From Ningiella ruwaisensis (GTDB lineage Bacteria; Pseudomonadota; Gammaproteobacteria; Enterobacterales; Alteromonadaceae): 64,000 nucleotides of DNA. Within the stretch, counting starts at the first letter, position 1, and every line of letters starts with the position of its first letter. The notes under the pieces were generated by a model. It saw nothing but the letters and a program-made list of their open reading frames with translations. It ran no database searches and had not been told where the DNA came from. The position numbers were made by a program, and so were the translations under genes. Where the stretch lies: the NCBI RefSeq assembly GCF_004798935.1, contig NZ_RAHT01000001.1:186001-250000 (forward strand), written 5' to 3'. Below are positions 1-10,112 of this stretch, piece after piece.

Positions 1-779
1 GTATTTAGCACTTTAATATTTAAATTATATTTCTCTGCAATTCGATCCCAGTAGGCCATTCCTGAACCGCCCAAGGGATCCGTTCCTAAACTTAAATTGG
101 CATCTGAAATTGCTTTCAAATCGACAACCTTGTCTAAACCATCGATGTAGTCCTGCGCAAAATCTACCTGGCTTAAATTATTGGCAGACATAGCTTTGGC
201 GATATTAACGCGCTGTATTTTAGATTGACTGGCAATTATTTCATTTGCGCGTTTTTGGATCGCAGAAGTCGCAACTGAATCCGCAGGCCCGCCGTGTACC
301 TGATTGTATTTAAAGCCGCCGTCGCTCGGAGGGTTGTGTGAAGGCGTGATGACAATACCATCAGCCAAACCTTCGCTTCTGCCTCGGTTATAGTTAACAA
401 TACGCTGCGAGATAACTGGGGTGGGTGTAAAAGCATTCTCACTTTGGATCACGACATTTACGTCATTGGCAACCAATACTTCTATTGCTGTCATCAACGC
501 GGGTTCAGCTAAGGCGTGGGTATCTTTGCCTATAAACAGTGGTCCGCTAATGTGATTGCTCTTGCGATACTCAGCCAGCGCCTGGCATATTGCTGCTATG
601 TGCGCATCATTAAACGAGCAAAGAGAAGATGAGCCACGGTGACCTGAAGTGCCAAAACTGACGGCTTGTTCAGGAATATTCACATCTGGCACTAGAGAAT
701 AGTAATCCGCAGTCAGTTTAGCGACGTTTATTAACTGTGAAGGAAGTGGTGATTTTCCTGCGCGTTCGTGTTGAGACAT
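1..779 (-). CDS. pgm: Phosphoglucomutase, N-terminal part (cut by window edge)
   Basis: Interconverts glucose 1-phosphate and glucose 6-phosphate in the cytoplasm. Only the first 259 codons are present; the frame is open to base 1. The start is ATG at 779-777, giving MSQHERAGKSPLPSQLINVA, which lines up with the start of E. coli Pgm as I recall it. The phosphoserine loop TPSHNPP is encoded at about 330-348, preceded by GLADGIVI and followed by DGGFKYN; SFGTSGHRGSS near the N-terminus is the substrate-phosphate loop. The last visible residues (TDPLGGSG, then YW) also match alpha-D-glucose-specific Pgm. It is transcribed away from the moxR operon. No defect is visible in this half. Confidence 0.93.
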   Translation of the reverse strand, partial: MSQHERAGKSPLPSQLINVAKLTADYYSLVPDVNIPEQAVSFGTSGHRGSSSLCSFNDAHIAAICQALAEYRKSNHISGPLFIGKDTHALAEPALMTAIEVLVANDVNVVIQSENAFTPTPVISQRIVNYNRGRSEGLADGIVITPSHNPPSDGGFKYNQVHGGPADSVATSAIQKRANEIIASQSKIQRVNIAKAMSANNLSQVDFAQDYIDGLDKVVDLKAISDANLSLGTDPLGGSGMAYWDRIAEKYNLNIKVLN

Positions 780-1039
780 GGATATTCCTTTATGTATATT
801 GACGGAAGACATAACAAAGCTACCAAAACTGACTTGCAGATGCCATTATCAATTGCGATTCCAAGAGAATTTTTTATGCTTTGTAATTTTTGGGAACATA
901 CTCAGGTATCTAAATGGATATTTGAATTTGCCGATAATCTTTTACTATCAGCTTGTTATCACAAAATAAAACGCTGTAAGTCAGTAGAAAAGATAGATAT
1001 GTCGATACCTAATTAAAATAAACGAGAAAGCTTTAAATT

Positions 1040-1948
1040 ATGCGCACCGATATAAAGACCTGTATCAATCAAATCAGCCATGTTATTCGCGGTAAACGAA
1101 CTCAAATAGAGCTCTCTCTTATCTGTTTGCTCGCTCGCGGGCACTTATTGCTCGAAGATTTACCTGGAATGGGAAAAACGACACTGTCTCAATCGCTTGC
1201 GCATGTACTAGGTCTTGAATTTGCCCGCATTCAGTTCACTTCTGACTTGCTGCCTGCCGACATGCTAGGTATTAATATATATGATCAAAAAGTAAGTGAA
1301 TTTAGTTTTCACCCTGGCCCAATTTTCAATCAGGTTATTCTCGCTGATGAAATTAACCGTGCCAGCCCAAAAACGCAGAGTGCATTGCTTGAAGCAATGG
1401 CCGAGCGTCAAGTAACGATTGATGGAAAAACCAGAGATTTACCAAAGCCTTTTTTTGTTATCGCAACACAAAATCCATTGAATCAGTCAGGCACTCACCC
1501 CCTGCCAGAATCGCAGCTCGACCGATTTAATATGCAGCTATCGCTTGGGTTTCCTGACTTTGAATCTGAAAAAGCAATGTTGCTTGAAAATAACGAAGCA
1601 AATGAACTCAATACCATTATCAATATTGATTCTCTGCTAAAGCTGCAAGATCAGGTTGATAAAGTAAAGGTCAGCGATGCTGTTGTAACTTATGTACTTA
1701 ATTTGGTGAACCTCACGCGGGAGTCGAATGACTATCCTAATGCTTTATCACCTCGTGCTGCAAAAGCGCTTCTCACTACCGCTAAAGCCTGCGCCTTTAT
1801 TAATGAACGAGATTTTGTCACACCAGAAGACGTACAGTTTGTGCTAAGCGCAGTTTGCGAGCACCGCTTGAGAGGACACTTGCATACGCAAAGCGCCAGT
1901 AGCTTTAGCGAGCACTTAATGCAGCAGGTTGATCCACTTGCCGCCTAA
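1040..1948 (+). CDS. MoxR family AAA+ ATPase
   Basis: A 302-residue cytoplasmic AAA+ ATPase of the MoxR type, thought to act as a chaperone-like factor in envelope or stress maturation pathways. Walker A is GMGKTT at residues 43-48, Walker B ends in LADE at about 101-104, sensor 1 is ATQNP at 142-146 and the ESQLDRF block is at 157-163. The length is usual for the family. The ATG at 1040 has a GA-rich stretch (GAGAAAG) upstream. The stop overlaps the next start by one base (TAATG), so it is translationally coupled to the DUF58 gene. MoxR-DUF58-transglutaminase is a widespread operon; the client protein is unknown here. Confidence 0.93.
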   Translation: MRTDIKTCINQISHVIRGKRTQIELSLICLLARGHLLLEDLPGMGKTTLSQSLAHVLGLEFARIQFTSDLLPADMLGINIYDQKVSEFSFHPGPIFNQVILADEINRASPKTQSALLEAMAERQVTIDGKTRDLPKPFFVIATQNPLNQSGTHPLPESQLDRFNMQLSLGFPDFESEKAMLLENNEANELNTIINIDSLLKLQDQVDKVKVSDAVVTYVLNLVNLTRESNDYPNALSPRAAKALLTTAKACAFINERDFVTPEDVQFVLSAVCEHRLRGHLHTQSASSFSEHLMQQVDPLAA

Positions 1949-2970
1949 TGAAATCAATTATTTCATCCATTAACCGACTGAGAAATACCGCATTAATAAG
2001 GCGGAATCATTGGCTGGATAAACGCATTCCAGCTGAAAATACCAGCCAGTTCAACATGAGCAACACTTTTATTTTCCCATCCAGTTTTGGTTGGGCGATG
2101 ATTGCGATGGTGCTGTTTTTATTTATCCTTGGAACCAACTACCAAAACAATGTGGTTTTGGGTATGAGCTACTTTTTTACCGCAGTATTGCTGTTATCTT
2201 TGTTTCACAGTTACCAATACTTCACACAACACAAAATTCATTTCAAAGCCTTTGAACCTGATTTTGAAAATCGCGAAATTGCATTGAATTGTGAGCTAAG
2301 CTCTTTGCAGCGCTATCCTGGTGGTGAATTTATTATTACGGCCTATAACAGAAGCATTCAGGTGCCGCTTAAAGAAAAGTTCAAAAAAGCGCCTGCGTCT
2401 ATTATGTTACCTAAGATGCAGCGCGGCTATCATGTATGTAAACGTGTAAAAGTGGAGTGTTTTTTTGCCTTTGGTCTTTATCGATGCTGGAGTTATCTGC
2501 AACCCAAGCATCGTATTCTGGTGTATCCAAGTGTGCTAAAGGCGCCGCTTAAATTGCATCAAATCAATGAAGATGACGATAACGACTTGGCTCAACACAC
2601 GCGGTTGACTCAATCTGATAATCTGCAAGGTATTCGCAATTACGTTGAAACTGACCCCATGCACCACGTGTCATGGAAACATGTAGCCAAAGGACAAGGT
2701 CTATTGACAAAGGACTTTGCTGAACATGCTGGGCTTATGGGATGGTTAAAATTGAGCGACTATGGCAGCGCCGATATTGAACAAAGCTTACGCATACTAA
2801 GCTATCAGGTGCAACATCTCTCTCAGGAACAGATTGAATTTGGGCTTGATTTAGGCGACACAAAAATTCTGCCTAATTCAGGCATTCCTCACCTTGAAAA
2901 ATGTCTGTTTCAACTGGCTACCTACGGTCAGCCCAAACTCGATAGAAGAGCCTCTGATGCGAAAGCTTAA
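1948..2970 (+). CDS. DUF58 domain membrane protein
   Basis: A 340-residue protein of the DUF58 family, the usual partner of MoxR ATPases. Two adjacent hydrophobic segments (about residues 47-90) anchor it in the inner membrane, followed by a cytoplasmic region. The family signature appears as GIRNYVETDPMHHVSWKHVA, with GLLTKDF shortly after. Family members resemble von Willebrand A-like folds and are inferred to work with the MoxR ATPase; no enzymatic activity is assigned. The start overlaps the moxR stop and the last 14 bases overlap the transglutaminase gene. Confidence 0.88.
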   Translation: MKSIISSINRLRNTALIRRNHWLDKRIPAENTSQFNMSNTFIFPSSFGWAMIAMVLFLFILGTNYQNNVVLGMSYFFTAVLLLSLFHSYQYFTQHKIHFKAFEPDFENREIALNCELSSLQRYPGGEFIITAYNRSIQVPLKEKFKKAPASIMLPKMQRGYHVCKRVKVECFFAFGLYRCWSYLQPKHRILVYPSVLKAPLKLHQINEDDDNDLAQHTRLTQSDNLQGIRNYVETDPMHHVSWKHVAKGQGLLTKDFAEHAGLMGWLKLSDYGSADIEQSLRILSYQVQHLSQEQIEFGLDLGDTKILPNSGIPHLEKCLFQLATYGQPKLDRRASDAKA

Positions 2971-4933
2971 TGCCTTCCAAATGCGCCTGCCCTCGCTACT
3001 GGTCAGTTTAAGCTTTGCGTTTGCTGTGCTGCCCCTTGCGGATACGATTATGGCCTGGGTATGGGTGTTATTTGCCTGTGCACAGGGCGTAGTGTTTGCA
3101 AAAGTGTTTAAGCGCGTTCCCGAATTAAACAGCCTAACGCTCAATCTACTCGCTATATTTTGTATGCTGTTGCTGATCTTCTTTGCAGGACAGTTTGGTT
3201 TGCTTTCAACAATGATTAATTTGCTTGTTGTTGCGGGCTGTTTAAAGCTAATTACCATGCGCACTTTCGCTGATTTTCATCTTGTGGTAATTGTGCTTAT
3301 CTTTTTGGTTGCATGTGGCTTTATCTATCATCAAGCCTTGCTGTACGCGCTTTATTATAGCGGGATCCTCTTCGCTACCTTATTTGGCACTTACCTGCTC
3401 AATAAAGGAAAAATTTCACGCAAACAAAGCATCAGGCAGGCCAGTAAAATGCTTGCCCAAGCCATTCCTATTACCATCTTGCTGTTTGTCATGGTGCCTC
3501 GACTTCCCCCTCTGTGGGATGCCGCCGAGGCAAAATCAAGCAGCACGGGCTTGTCTGAAAGCATCACGCCGGGCGATATTGCCAATTTGGCACAATCTGG
3601 TGATTTAGCCTTTCGTGCTGAGTTCTCCGGTGCCATACCAGAAGCGCAAGACCGTTATTGGCGCAGTATCGTGCTGGACTATTTTGATGGTAAAACCTGG
3701 TCCATGGGAGACGAAATGTCCAACACCGATAACACGCCGCCCATAGCCGTAAGTGGACCAGCAACGAGGTATCTTATTATTGCAGAGCCAAACGAAACCC
3801 GCTGGCTTTATGCACTCGATGTGCCCATTGTTCAGGAGACCGTCACCGACAAACCAATATTTAGAAATCAGTCTTATCAATTGTTCACCCAAGAGGTCAA
3901 TAAAAAGCAAAGTTTGTACATTGTGGATTCTTATTTATCTGCGCCGCTCAATCATTTTATGACTGAGTATGAAAGACAGCGTTACTTGCAATTACCAAGT
4001 GAGAGCAATCCTCAAACGCGCGCTTTTGTAGAATCCAGTGTGTCTGACGAAATGTCTGAACAGGCGCGTCTAAAAGCCCTGATTGCGCCTTTTTTTGAAC
4101 AGGATTTTGCATACACGCTTCGACCACCACTCATGCAAGACAATCCCGTGGATCAGTTTTTGTTTGAGTATCAACGTGGATTTTGTTCTCACTATGCATC
4201 TGCTCTTACCTATATGCTCAGACTGGCGAATGTGCCTGCGCGCATGGTTGCCGGTTATCAGGGAGGCGAACTTCAAAATGACAATATACTTACCGTTAGA
4301 CAATATGATGCTCACGCCTGGGTCGAATACTGGATTGAAGGCAGTGGATGGACGCGCATTGACCCAACAGCCATCATCGCACCAAATAGAACACTCGCGG
4401 GTTTACTTTCTAGTATCGATGAGCAAGACAGTGAATTAATCGATCGTCCCTTTACCTTAGGTGGCTTTAGAGATGTCCCGGTATTTAAGCAAATTCGTGA
4501 TTTTATGGTGTTGATCGATCATCAGTGGAATCAATCTGTTTTGCGCTTTGACCAAGACTCACAACGGGATTTAATTACGAATTTGTTTGGCGCGTTTAAC
4601 GCAAAGAATATGACCACATTTATGTTTTTAATTCTCGCTGCCATCGCTCTGTTTATTGGCGCTATCTTTTTGCCTTACAGGCGTTGGCTTGGCCGTGAAG
4701 TATTCAATCCGGCTCAATCTTTAATTCGCGTCCTTGAAAAGCGTGGTTTTGAGAAACATCGCAAAGAAACATTGCAACAGTTTATTAAGTGCATCCAACC
4801 AGACTTGAACGAAAAACAATACGCTTTTTTACACGCATTTATGAAACGTTATTATGCCAAGGCTTATGAAGGTAAAGCGATACACAAAAAAGAATTTAAT
4901 AAGTTACTCAAAGCCGTAAAAGCCAATTTTTAA
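2957..4933 (+). CDS. Membrane transglutaminase-like protein (TgpA/DUF3488 type)
   Basis: A 658-residue inner-membrane protein. The N-terminus carries several membrane helices (about residues 10-180), then a periplasmic transglutaminase-like domain with the triad in GFCSHYASAL (Cys 410), YDAHAWVEYW (His 453) and GWTRIDPTA (Asp 469), one more membrane helix near 553-573 and a C-terminal DUF4129-like tail. I start it at ATG 2957, with AGAAGAG 7 bases upstream, instead of an in-frame TTG at 2894 that would overlap the upstream gene by 77 bases. In Pseudomonas aeruginosa the homologue TgpA is essential; its substrate is unknown. Last gene of the MoxR operon. Confidence 0.88.
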   Translation: MRKLNAFQMRLPSLLVSLSFAFAVLPLADTIMAWVWVLFACAQGVVFAKVFKRVPELNSLTLNLLAIFCMLLLIFFAGQFGLLSTMINLLVVAGCLKLITMRTFADFHLVVIVLIFLVACGFIYHQALLYALYYSGILFATLFGTYLLNKGKISRKQSIRQASKMLAQAIPITILLFVMVPRLPPLWDAAEAKSSSTGLSESITPGDIANLAQSGDLAFRAEFSGAIPEAQDRYWRSIVLDYFDGKTWSMGDEMSNTDNTPPIAVSGPATRYLIIAEPNETRWLYALDVPIVQETVTDKPIFRNQSYQLFTQEVNKKQSLYIVDSYLSAPLNHFMTEYERQRYLQLPSESNPQTRAFVESSVSDEMSEQARLKALIAPFFEQDFAYTLRPPLMQDNPVDQFLFEYQRGFCSHYASALTYMLRLANVPARMVAGYQGGELQNDNILTVRQYDAHAWVEYWIEGSGWTRIDPTAIIAPNRTLAGLLSSIDEQDSELIDRPFTLGGFRDVPVFKQIRDFMVLIDHQWNQSVLRFDQDSQRDLITNLFGAFNAKNMTTFMFLILAAIALFIGAIFLPYRRWLGREVFNPAQSLIRVLEKRGFEKHRKETLQQFIKCIQPDLNEKQYAFLHAFMKRYYAKAYEGKAIHKKEFNKLLKAVKANF

Positions 4934-5005
4934 GGCGCTTACTGGTTTTAGAGAATGGGATAGCTGTAGAGGTATTTAATGCCTTGAACTAAAGTAAAAC
5001 ACACT

Positions 5006-5031
5006 AAAAAGGAGCCTATTGGCTCCTTTTT
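5006..5031. terminator. Bidirectional intrinsic terminator between tgpA-like gene and fusA2
   Basis: GGAGCC (5011-5016), a 4-base loop and GGCTCC (5021-5026), flanked by A5 and T5. It fits termination of both converging transcripts. Confidence 0.85.
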
Positions 5032-5071
5032 AATGACTAGCTTATTGCGTTACAACTTAAGTTACTTAGCA

Positions 5072-7162
5072 TTATTTTTTAGCCGCTTTACGCGCTTTCA
5101 CTTCTTCGATAACTTTTTCTGCTACGTTGTTCGGACATGGGTTGTAGTGTGAGAACTCCATCGAGAACTGACCACGACCTGATGTCATTGTACGCAGTGA
5201 ACCGATATAACCAAACATTTCTGAAAGCGGTACATCTGCTTTAATACGAACGCCAGTTGCACCGGCTTCCTGGTCTTTGATCATACCGCGACGACGGTTC
5301 AAATCACCAATTACATCACCCACGTGATCTTCCGGTGTAAACACGTCAACTTTCATGATTGGCTCAATCAACTGTGGACCTGCTTTAGGAATTGACTGGC
5401 GGAAGGCACCTTTCGCTGCAATTTCAAACGCGATAGCAGATGAGTCAACTGCGTGGAAACCACCGTCATAAAGTTCAACTTCAACGTCCAACACAGGGAA
5501 GCCAGCAAGCGTACCTTCCTGCATCATGCCTTTAAAGCCTTTTTCGATTGCAGGGAAGAATTCTTTAGGAACGTTACCACCTACTACCGTTGAAACAAAT
5601 TTAAAGCCGCTGTTTGGCTCGCCAGGACGGATGCGATAGTCAATTTTACCGAACTGACCAGAACCACCAGACTGTTTCTTGTGCGTGTAAGAATCTTCAA
5701 CTGGCTGCGTGATAGTTTCACGGTATGCAACCTGAGGCTGACCAACTTCGAGTTCTACGCCATAAGTACGCTTTAAGATATCCACTTTGATATCCAAGTG
5801 AAGCTCACCCATTCCTTTAAGAATGGTTTCGCCTGAATCTTCATCAGTTTCAACCTGGAAAGTTGGATCTTCTGCAACCATTTTACCAATCGCGATACCC
5901 ATTTTCTCAACAGAGCCTTTGTCTTTAGGCGCTACAGCGATTGAGATTACTGGCTCAGGGAAGATCATTGGCTCAAGTGTACACTCGTGCTTAGGATCGC
6001 AAAGCGTATGACCAGTTTGAATAGACTTCATACCAACGATTGCTAATATGTCACCAGCATGCGCAGAACTTAATTCGGTTCTGTCGTTAGCGTGCATTTC
6101 AACCATACGACCAACACGCTCAGTCTTGCCTGTCGCAGAGTTTAATATAGTGTCGCCTTTGTTTAATTTACCTGAGTAAATGCGGATAAAGGTAAGCGCA
6201 CCAAATCGGTCATCCATGATTTTAAACGCAAGCGCACGGAATGGCTCGTCAACAGACACTTTTGCCACCTGACCAGTAGGCTCACCTGTTTCCGGATCCG
6301 TTAATTCTTGTGGGTCAACTTCATCTGGAGCTGGAAGATAATCAACAACGGCATCAAGCACTAATTGAATACCTTTGTTTTTAAATGCAGAACCACAGTA
6401 AGTCGGGAAGAAAGCCAAATCACGTGTACCCTTACGAATACAACGTTTCAAGTCTTCCATAGAAGGCATTTCGCCATCCATGTAGGCCATCATCAGATCG
6501 TCGTCTTGCTCAACAGCAGTTTCGACTAACTGCTCGTAATACTCTTCAACTTTATCAACCATATCGGCCGGTACATCTTCAACCGTGTAGTTTTCTGGCT
6601 GACCAGTGTTATCCCAAATGTAGGCTTTTTTCTCTATGATGTTTACAACGCCTTTAAATTCATCTTCAATACCGATAGGAAGCGTCATAACCAGTGGATT
6701 AGCACCAAGAACAGTTTTTACCTGCTTAACAACACGGTAAAAATCTGCACCCATTCTGTCTAGCTTGTTGACGAAGATGATTCGAGACACTTCTGAATCA
6801 TTCGCGTAACGCCAGTTGGTTTCAGATTGCGGCTCAACACCACCAGAACCACAAAAAACGCCGATACCACCGTCGAGTACTTTCAATGAACGATATACTT
6901 CTACCGTAAAGTCAACGTGTCCAGGAGTATCGATTACGTTCAAACGATGCTTTTTCCAGAAACATGTTGTCGCAGCAGACTGAATAGTAATACCGCGCTC
7001 AGCTTCCTGCTCCATAAAGTCGGTAGTTGATTCACCGTCGTGTACTTCACCCGTTTTATGGATTTTACCGGTTAGCTTTAAGATACGTTCTGTCGTGGTA
7101 GTCTTGCCCGCGTCAACGTGAGCAAAAATACCTATATTTCTGTAATGTGATAAATCTGACAT
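5072..7162 (-). CDS. fusA2: Elongation factor G, second paralogue (EF-G 2)
   Basis: A 696-residue translational GTPase that moves the ribosome along mRNA or, for some paralogues, helps ribosome recycling. G1 is [12 protein letters not shown] near residue 14, G2 lies around [13 protein letters not shown]3 is DTPGHVDF and G4 is NKLDRMGAD, followed by EF-G domains II-V ending in [15 protein letters not shown]. It is not in a str operon (no rpsL, rpsG or tuf nearby), so it is probably the second EF-G found in many gammaproteobacteria, like FusA2 of Pseudomonas; the split of duties cannot be read from sequence. It is monocistronic, with its own promoter upstream and a terminator downstream. Confidence 0.93.
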   Translation of the reverse strand: MSDLSHYRNIGIFAHVDAGKTTTTERILKLTGKIHKTGEVHDGESTTDFMEQEAERGITIQSAATTCFWKKHRLNVIDTPGHVDFTVEVYRSLKVLDGGIGVFCGSGGVEPQSETNWRYANDSEVSRIIFVNKLDRMGADFYRVVKQVKTVLGANPLVMTLPIGIEDEFKGVVNIIEKKAYIWDNTGQPENYTVEDVPADMVDKVEEYYEQLVETAVEQDDDLMMAYMDGEMPSMEDLKRCIRKGTRDLAFFPTYCGSAFKNKGIQLVLDAVVDYLPAPDEVDPQELTDPETGEPTGQVAKVSVDEPFRALAFKIMDDRFGALTFIRIYSGKLNKGDTILNSATGKTERVGRMVEMHANDRTELSSAHAGDILAIVGMKSIQTGHTLCDPKHECTLEPMIFPEPVISIAVAPKDKGSVEKMGIAIGKMVAEDPTFQVETDEDSGETILKGMGELHLDIKVDILKRTYGVELEVGQPQVAYRETITQPVEDSYTHKKQSGGSGQFGKIDYRIRPGEPNSGFKFVSTVVGGNVPKEFFPAIEKGFKGMMQEGTLAGFPVLDVEVELYDGGFHAVDSSAIAFEIAAKGAFRQSIPKAGPQLIEPIMKVDVFTPEDHVGDVIGDLNRRRGMIKDQEAGATGVRIKADVPLSEMFGYIGSLRTMTSGRGQFSMEFSHYNPCPNNVAEKVIEEVKARKAAKK

Positions 7163-7199
7163 GTTTCCACTTCATAGGTTAGAGAAAAATTTGCGGCGG

Positions 7200-7228
7200 A
7201 TTATATAGATTATTGAGTAGAATTTACA
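7200..7228 (-). promoter_or_regulatory. Predicted sigma70 promoter of fusA2
   Basis: On the minus strand TGTAAA (7228-7223), a 17-base spacer and a perfect TATAAT (7205-7200), about 38 bases upstream of the fusA2 ATG. The -35 matches only 3 of 6 positions. Confidence 0.6.
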
Positions 7229-7291
7229 CCACTTTCCTGCTTATTTTTTTTTGAGCCTGTAATTCGCTGCGAATTTCTCGATTTTTGTCTT

Positions 7292-8545
7292 TCAGACTTC
7301 ATCTGAAAAGCGATGATTAGCGGCCTCTAAAGCAGATACCCATTGACTATTTCGAACAATCAAAAAGGTCACCTCATCCCGATTGTGATAAAGATGCTTA
7401 GCTTGCATATAAAACGCTTCATCAGCGCTACCCAGTTTTTCAACGAATTCTGCAATTAATGGCTTTAAGGTCAAATAGCGTTTCTTCATCGGAAGCTTCA
7501 GGTTGAAGATTGCCGCGCTGGTTTGGCGTTTTAAAAACCAGTCGCACATTAGCGTGGCTACACGATCGGGTTGTTCAATCATGTCACACACCAACCAATC
7601 AACATGGCCGTGTTGTGGGCGATACGAAAAGCCGTCTGCAGCATGATAGCTTACCTTGCCACTTTGCATAAGCTTTTCATCCATAGCGCCGTTATCCACA
7701 GCTTCCACCTTTAAACCCCGCTTAAGAAGTTGATAGGTCCAACCGCCTGGACAAGCGCCTAAGTCTACTGCGGTCATCCCACTTTGCATTAACTGCGATT
7801 GCTCAGCGCCCAAAAACAAATCAATGGCCTCTTCCAGCTTAAGCGTAGAACGTGAGGGCGCATCCTGAGGAAACTTTAGCCTTTTAATGCCCAATAGTTC
7901 ATGACTTCTGTCGTGAGCAAATGAAACGGCAAGCAAACACGCGTCGCCTTTTTCGAAAAACACATGCAAATAAGGTAATTTTGAGTTGGGCTTCGCACTC
8001 AAAAGTGCTGCGCCATTCTTTAAATATCCACCATTTACCTGTGTGCCGTGTTGTCGCAAAGCACTTCGAAGCGGCACGGTAAATTTTTTGCAAAATTTTG
8101 CCATCTGCTTGCCGTTTTCGGTATCAGGATATTCAACGCGCAGATCACCGAAAACTGATTTGGCCTCTCGGGTTTCAGTTATAGTTTGGTTTTGATTCTC
8201 ACTGGCTAACATATCACTTAGCGCGTTGATGATCTCACCCACTCTGTCATATACATTTTCAAATGTAAGTTGCCCGAGCACTTTGCATTTTTGACGAGCA
8301 AACATCAGTGACGAAAGCGGAGGCATTGCTTTTGTAGGCGAAGCTGTTAGCGATTGACTTGTACCGTGAGTTGAAAACACTTCATCCGCGGATGATGTAT
8401 CACTCAAAAGATGGTAGCGCAGAAATGCACTATCTTTTTGAATACTTGCGTAGCCGTAATGATTATTTGCGCCGAGCTTATCATCCAACTCTGCAAGTAA
8501 ATCCGCTTCGTAACCGCTTCTACAATAAAACAGATACTCAGTCAT
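7292..8545 (-). CDS. rlmM: 23S rRNA (cytidine(2498)-2'-O)-methyltransferase RlmM
   Basis: Methylates the 2'-O of C2498 in 23S rRNA using SAM. The Rossmann SAM site is VDLGACPGGWTYQLLKRG; CDMIEQP and NLKLPMKKRY carry the conserved Asp and Lys positions, and the N-terminal THUMP-like part includes KFCKKFTVPLRSALR. I start at ATG 8545 (MTEYLFYCRSGYE), which aligns with the E. coli start; an in-frame TTG at 8575 would add 10 unmatched residues. At 417 residues it is longer than E. coli RlmM (366) because of an insert of about 50 residues near positions 50-100. It overlaps the upstream ygdD gene by 8 bases, and gcvA-ygdD-rlmM is the same order as in E. coli. Confidence 0.93.
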   Translation of the reverse strand: MTEYLFYCRSGYEADLLAELDDKLGANNHYGYASIQKDSAFLRYHLLSDTSSADEVFSTHGTSQSLTASPTKAMPPLSSLMFARQKCKVLGQLTFENVYDRVGEIINALSDMLASENQNQTITETREAKSVFGDLRVEYPDTENGKQMAKFCKKFTVPLRSALRQHGTQVNGGYLKNGAALLSAKPNSKLPYLHVFFEKGDACLLAVSFAHDRSHELLGIKRLKFPQDAPSRSTLKLEEAIDLFLGAEQSQLMQSGMTAVDLGACPGGWTYQLLKRGLKVEAVDNGAMDEKLMQSGKVSYHAADGFSYRPQHGHVDWLVCDMIEQPDRVATLMCDWFLKRQTSAAIFNLKLPMKKRYLTLKPLIAEFVEKLGSADEAFYMQAKHLYHNRDEVTFLIVRNSQWVSALEAANHRFSDEV

Positions 8546-8936
8546 AAGAAGGGTTACTTTTGACGTGTTTAACAATATTGATAATGAACAATGTCCATGC
8601 CGCTAAAAACAGAAAGCCGCCGATGGGTGTAATAAATGCCAGCCATTTAATACCGGTAGTAGCAAGCAGATATAAACTGCCACTGAAACATACCATACCC
8701 AAGGTAAAGCATATTGAAACGCTCCTTAGCCGCAGATTCAGCGAAGCCATTAACACACCGCAGAGAATGAGCGCTAGCGCGTGATACATTTGATACCGTG
8801 CGCCTGTTTCAATGATCCCAAGTGCGTAATCATCTAAGGTCGCCTTTAATCCGTGTGCTGCAAATGCACCAATTGCTACAGACAAGAGCGCGAAAAGCGC
8901 GCCAGCTACCAGTGTGTATTTTATCTCTTTGTTCAT
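8538..8936 (-). CDS. ygdD: DUF423 family inner-membrane protein (YgdD-like)
   Basis: A 132-residue protein with four hydrophobic segments, typical of the DUF423 family. The conserved IGAFAAHGLK block is at about residues 22-31, and ARYQMYHALAL follows. Its role is unknown. Its place between gcvA and rlmM, with an 8-base overlap into rlmM, is as in E. coli and supports orthology and co-transcription with rlmM. Confidence 0.88.
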   Translation of the reverse strand: MNKEIKYTLVAGALFALLSVAIGAFAAHGLKATLDDYALGIIETGARYQMYHALALILCGVLMASLNLRLRSVSICFTLGMVCFSGSLYLLATTGIKWLAFITPIGGFLFLAAWTLFIINIVKHVKSNPSYD

Positions 8937-8977
8937 TAAACAGTTACCGTTTATTTAGAAATTGTTTATCCAGACTG

Positions 8978-9868
8978 TTACATAGTTTGCTCAACTTGAG
9001 CGAGCATCCACTCTCGAAAGGCTTGAATCTTTGAGTTATCAGCCTGTGATTCTCGACACACTAAATAATAACTAAGCTTACTTTCAATTTTTTCAGAAAA
9101 AGGACATATCAATCGTCCGCTATCAATATCAGGTTTAGCCAAAACCGTGTCAGAAAGCGCGATCCCTTGACCAATTGCTGCTGCCTGCAATACCAGCATC
9201 GTATGACTGAAAATGGGGCCTTGATTGACATTTACACCGCGGACTGAAAAGGCTTGAAGCCAATTTTTCCACGCGCTTCGGGTGTTATCATGAAGTAAGG
9301 TATGGTGACTTAGGTCGGATAAGCTTCTAAGCGGCTTGCCACGCTGTAATAAGAGCGGAGAGCACATTGGGGTAAGATATTCAGCCAAAAGCTTTGTAGA
9401 GTGCAGTCCTTGCCAATTACCCCGACCATAATAGACCGCAATATCGACCGAATCATCCAAAAATCCTTCATCGAGGTCCACGGCTTTAATTCGCACGTCT
9501 ATGTCGGAATACTCCGAAGAAAACTGATAAATTTTTGGCACTAGCCACTGGCTTGCAAAGCTTGGTGGCGTTGCCACCGTGATAGCACCCTTGCTGCCCA
9601 TTGCCAGTAAGCGTTCGGTTGCTTCGTGTACTTGACTGAAAATATCTCGTAAATCCTGAAAGTAGGCTTGCCCTTCCTCGGTTAATAAAAGCGAGCGATT
9701 TTTACGATGAAAGAGTTTGGTTGATAAAAAACTTTCAAGTGACTTAATTTGATGACTTACGGCAGCCTGAGTCACAAATAGCTCATCTGCTGCTTTTGTA
9801 AAACTCAAATGTCTCGCGGCTGATTCAAAAGCTTTGAGTGCGTTTAGTGGTGGAAGACGCTTTGGCAT
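8978..9868 (-). CDS. gcvA: LysR-type regulator GcvA (glycine cleavage system)
   Basis: A 296-residue LysR-type transcription factor. The winged helix-turn-helix is at residues 1-65 (LNALKAFESAARHLSFTKAA, then FVTQAAVSHQIKSLE), followed by a periplasmic-binding-like effector domain (about 90-290). In E. coli GcvA activates and represses the gcvTHP operon according to glycine and purine supply. Identification rests on sequence resemblance and on the gcvA-ygdD-rlmM neighbourhood; gcvTHP itself is not in the window. 41 bases separate it from ygdD, so all three may be co-transcribed. Confidence 0.88.
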   Translation of the reverse strand: MPKRLPPLNALKAFESAARHLSFTKAADELFVTQAAVSHQIKSLESFLSTKLFHRKNRSLLLTEEGQAYFQDLRDIFSQVHEATERLLAMGSKGAITVATPPSFASQWLVPKIYQFSSEYSDIDVRIKAVDLDEGFLDDSVDIAVYYGRGNWQGLHSTKLLAEYLTPMCSPLLLQRGKPLRSLSDLSHHTLLHDNTRSAWKNWLQAFSVRGVNVNQGPIFSHTMLVLQAAAIGQGIALSDTVLAKPDIDSGRLICPFSEKIESKLSYYLVCRESQADNSKIQAFREWMLAQVEQTM

Positions 9869-10034
9869 ATACCTTTCTACTTCCTGAATACTAGTGTCAA
9901 GTATTTGACTACAAATTTATGACGGATAGATTAATAAAACTAATGCGAAATAGCAAATAATGTTGTTTAAGTTTTATTCAATTTAGCCGTAAAATACCCT
10001 CGGAAGCTAAGAGAAAACATTTTTATTTCAACAC

Positions 10035-10078
10035 TTTACATTGTAAATAACTTGTTATGAAAATGTCGCTTTTATACA
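10035..10078 (+). promoter_or_regulatory. Possible promoter with 13-base palindrome upstream of small secreted gene
   Basis: TTTACA-T-TGTAAA at 10035-10047 is a perfect inverted repeat with 6-base arms. A TATACA (10073-10078) with a poor -35 (TTGTTA at 10052, 15-base spacer) follows. It may be the control region of the gene starting at 10113; the binding factor is unknown. Confidence 0.35.
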
Positions 10079-10112
10079 CAAACATTACATTAATTTTAAT
10101 CAGGAGAAAATA

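Noticed and set aside
768-1016. An 82-codon open frame in the pgm-moxR intergenic region
   Set aside because: It starts inside pgm on the other strand, has no ribosome-binding site and the protein looks random; the region is better read as a divergent promoter zone.
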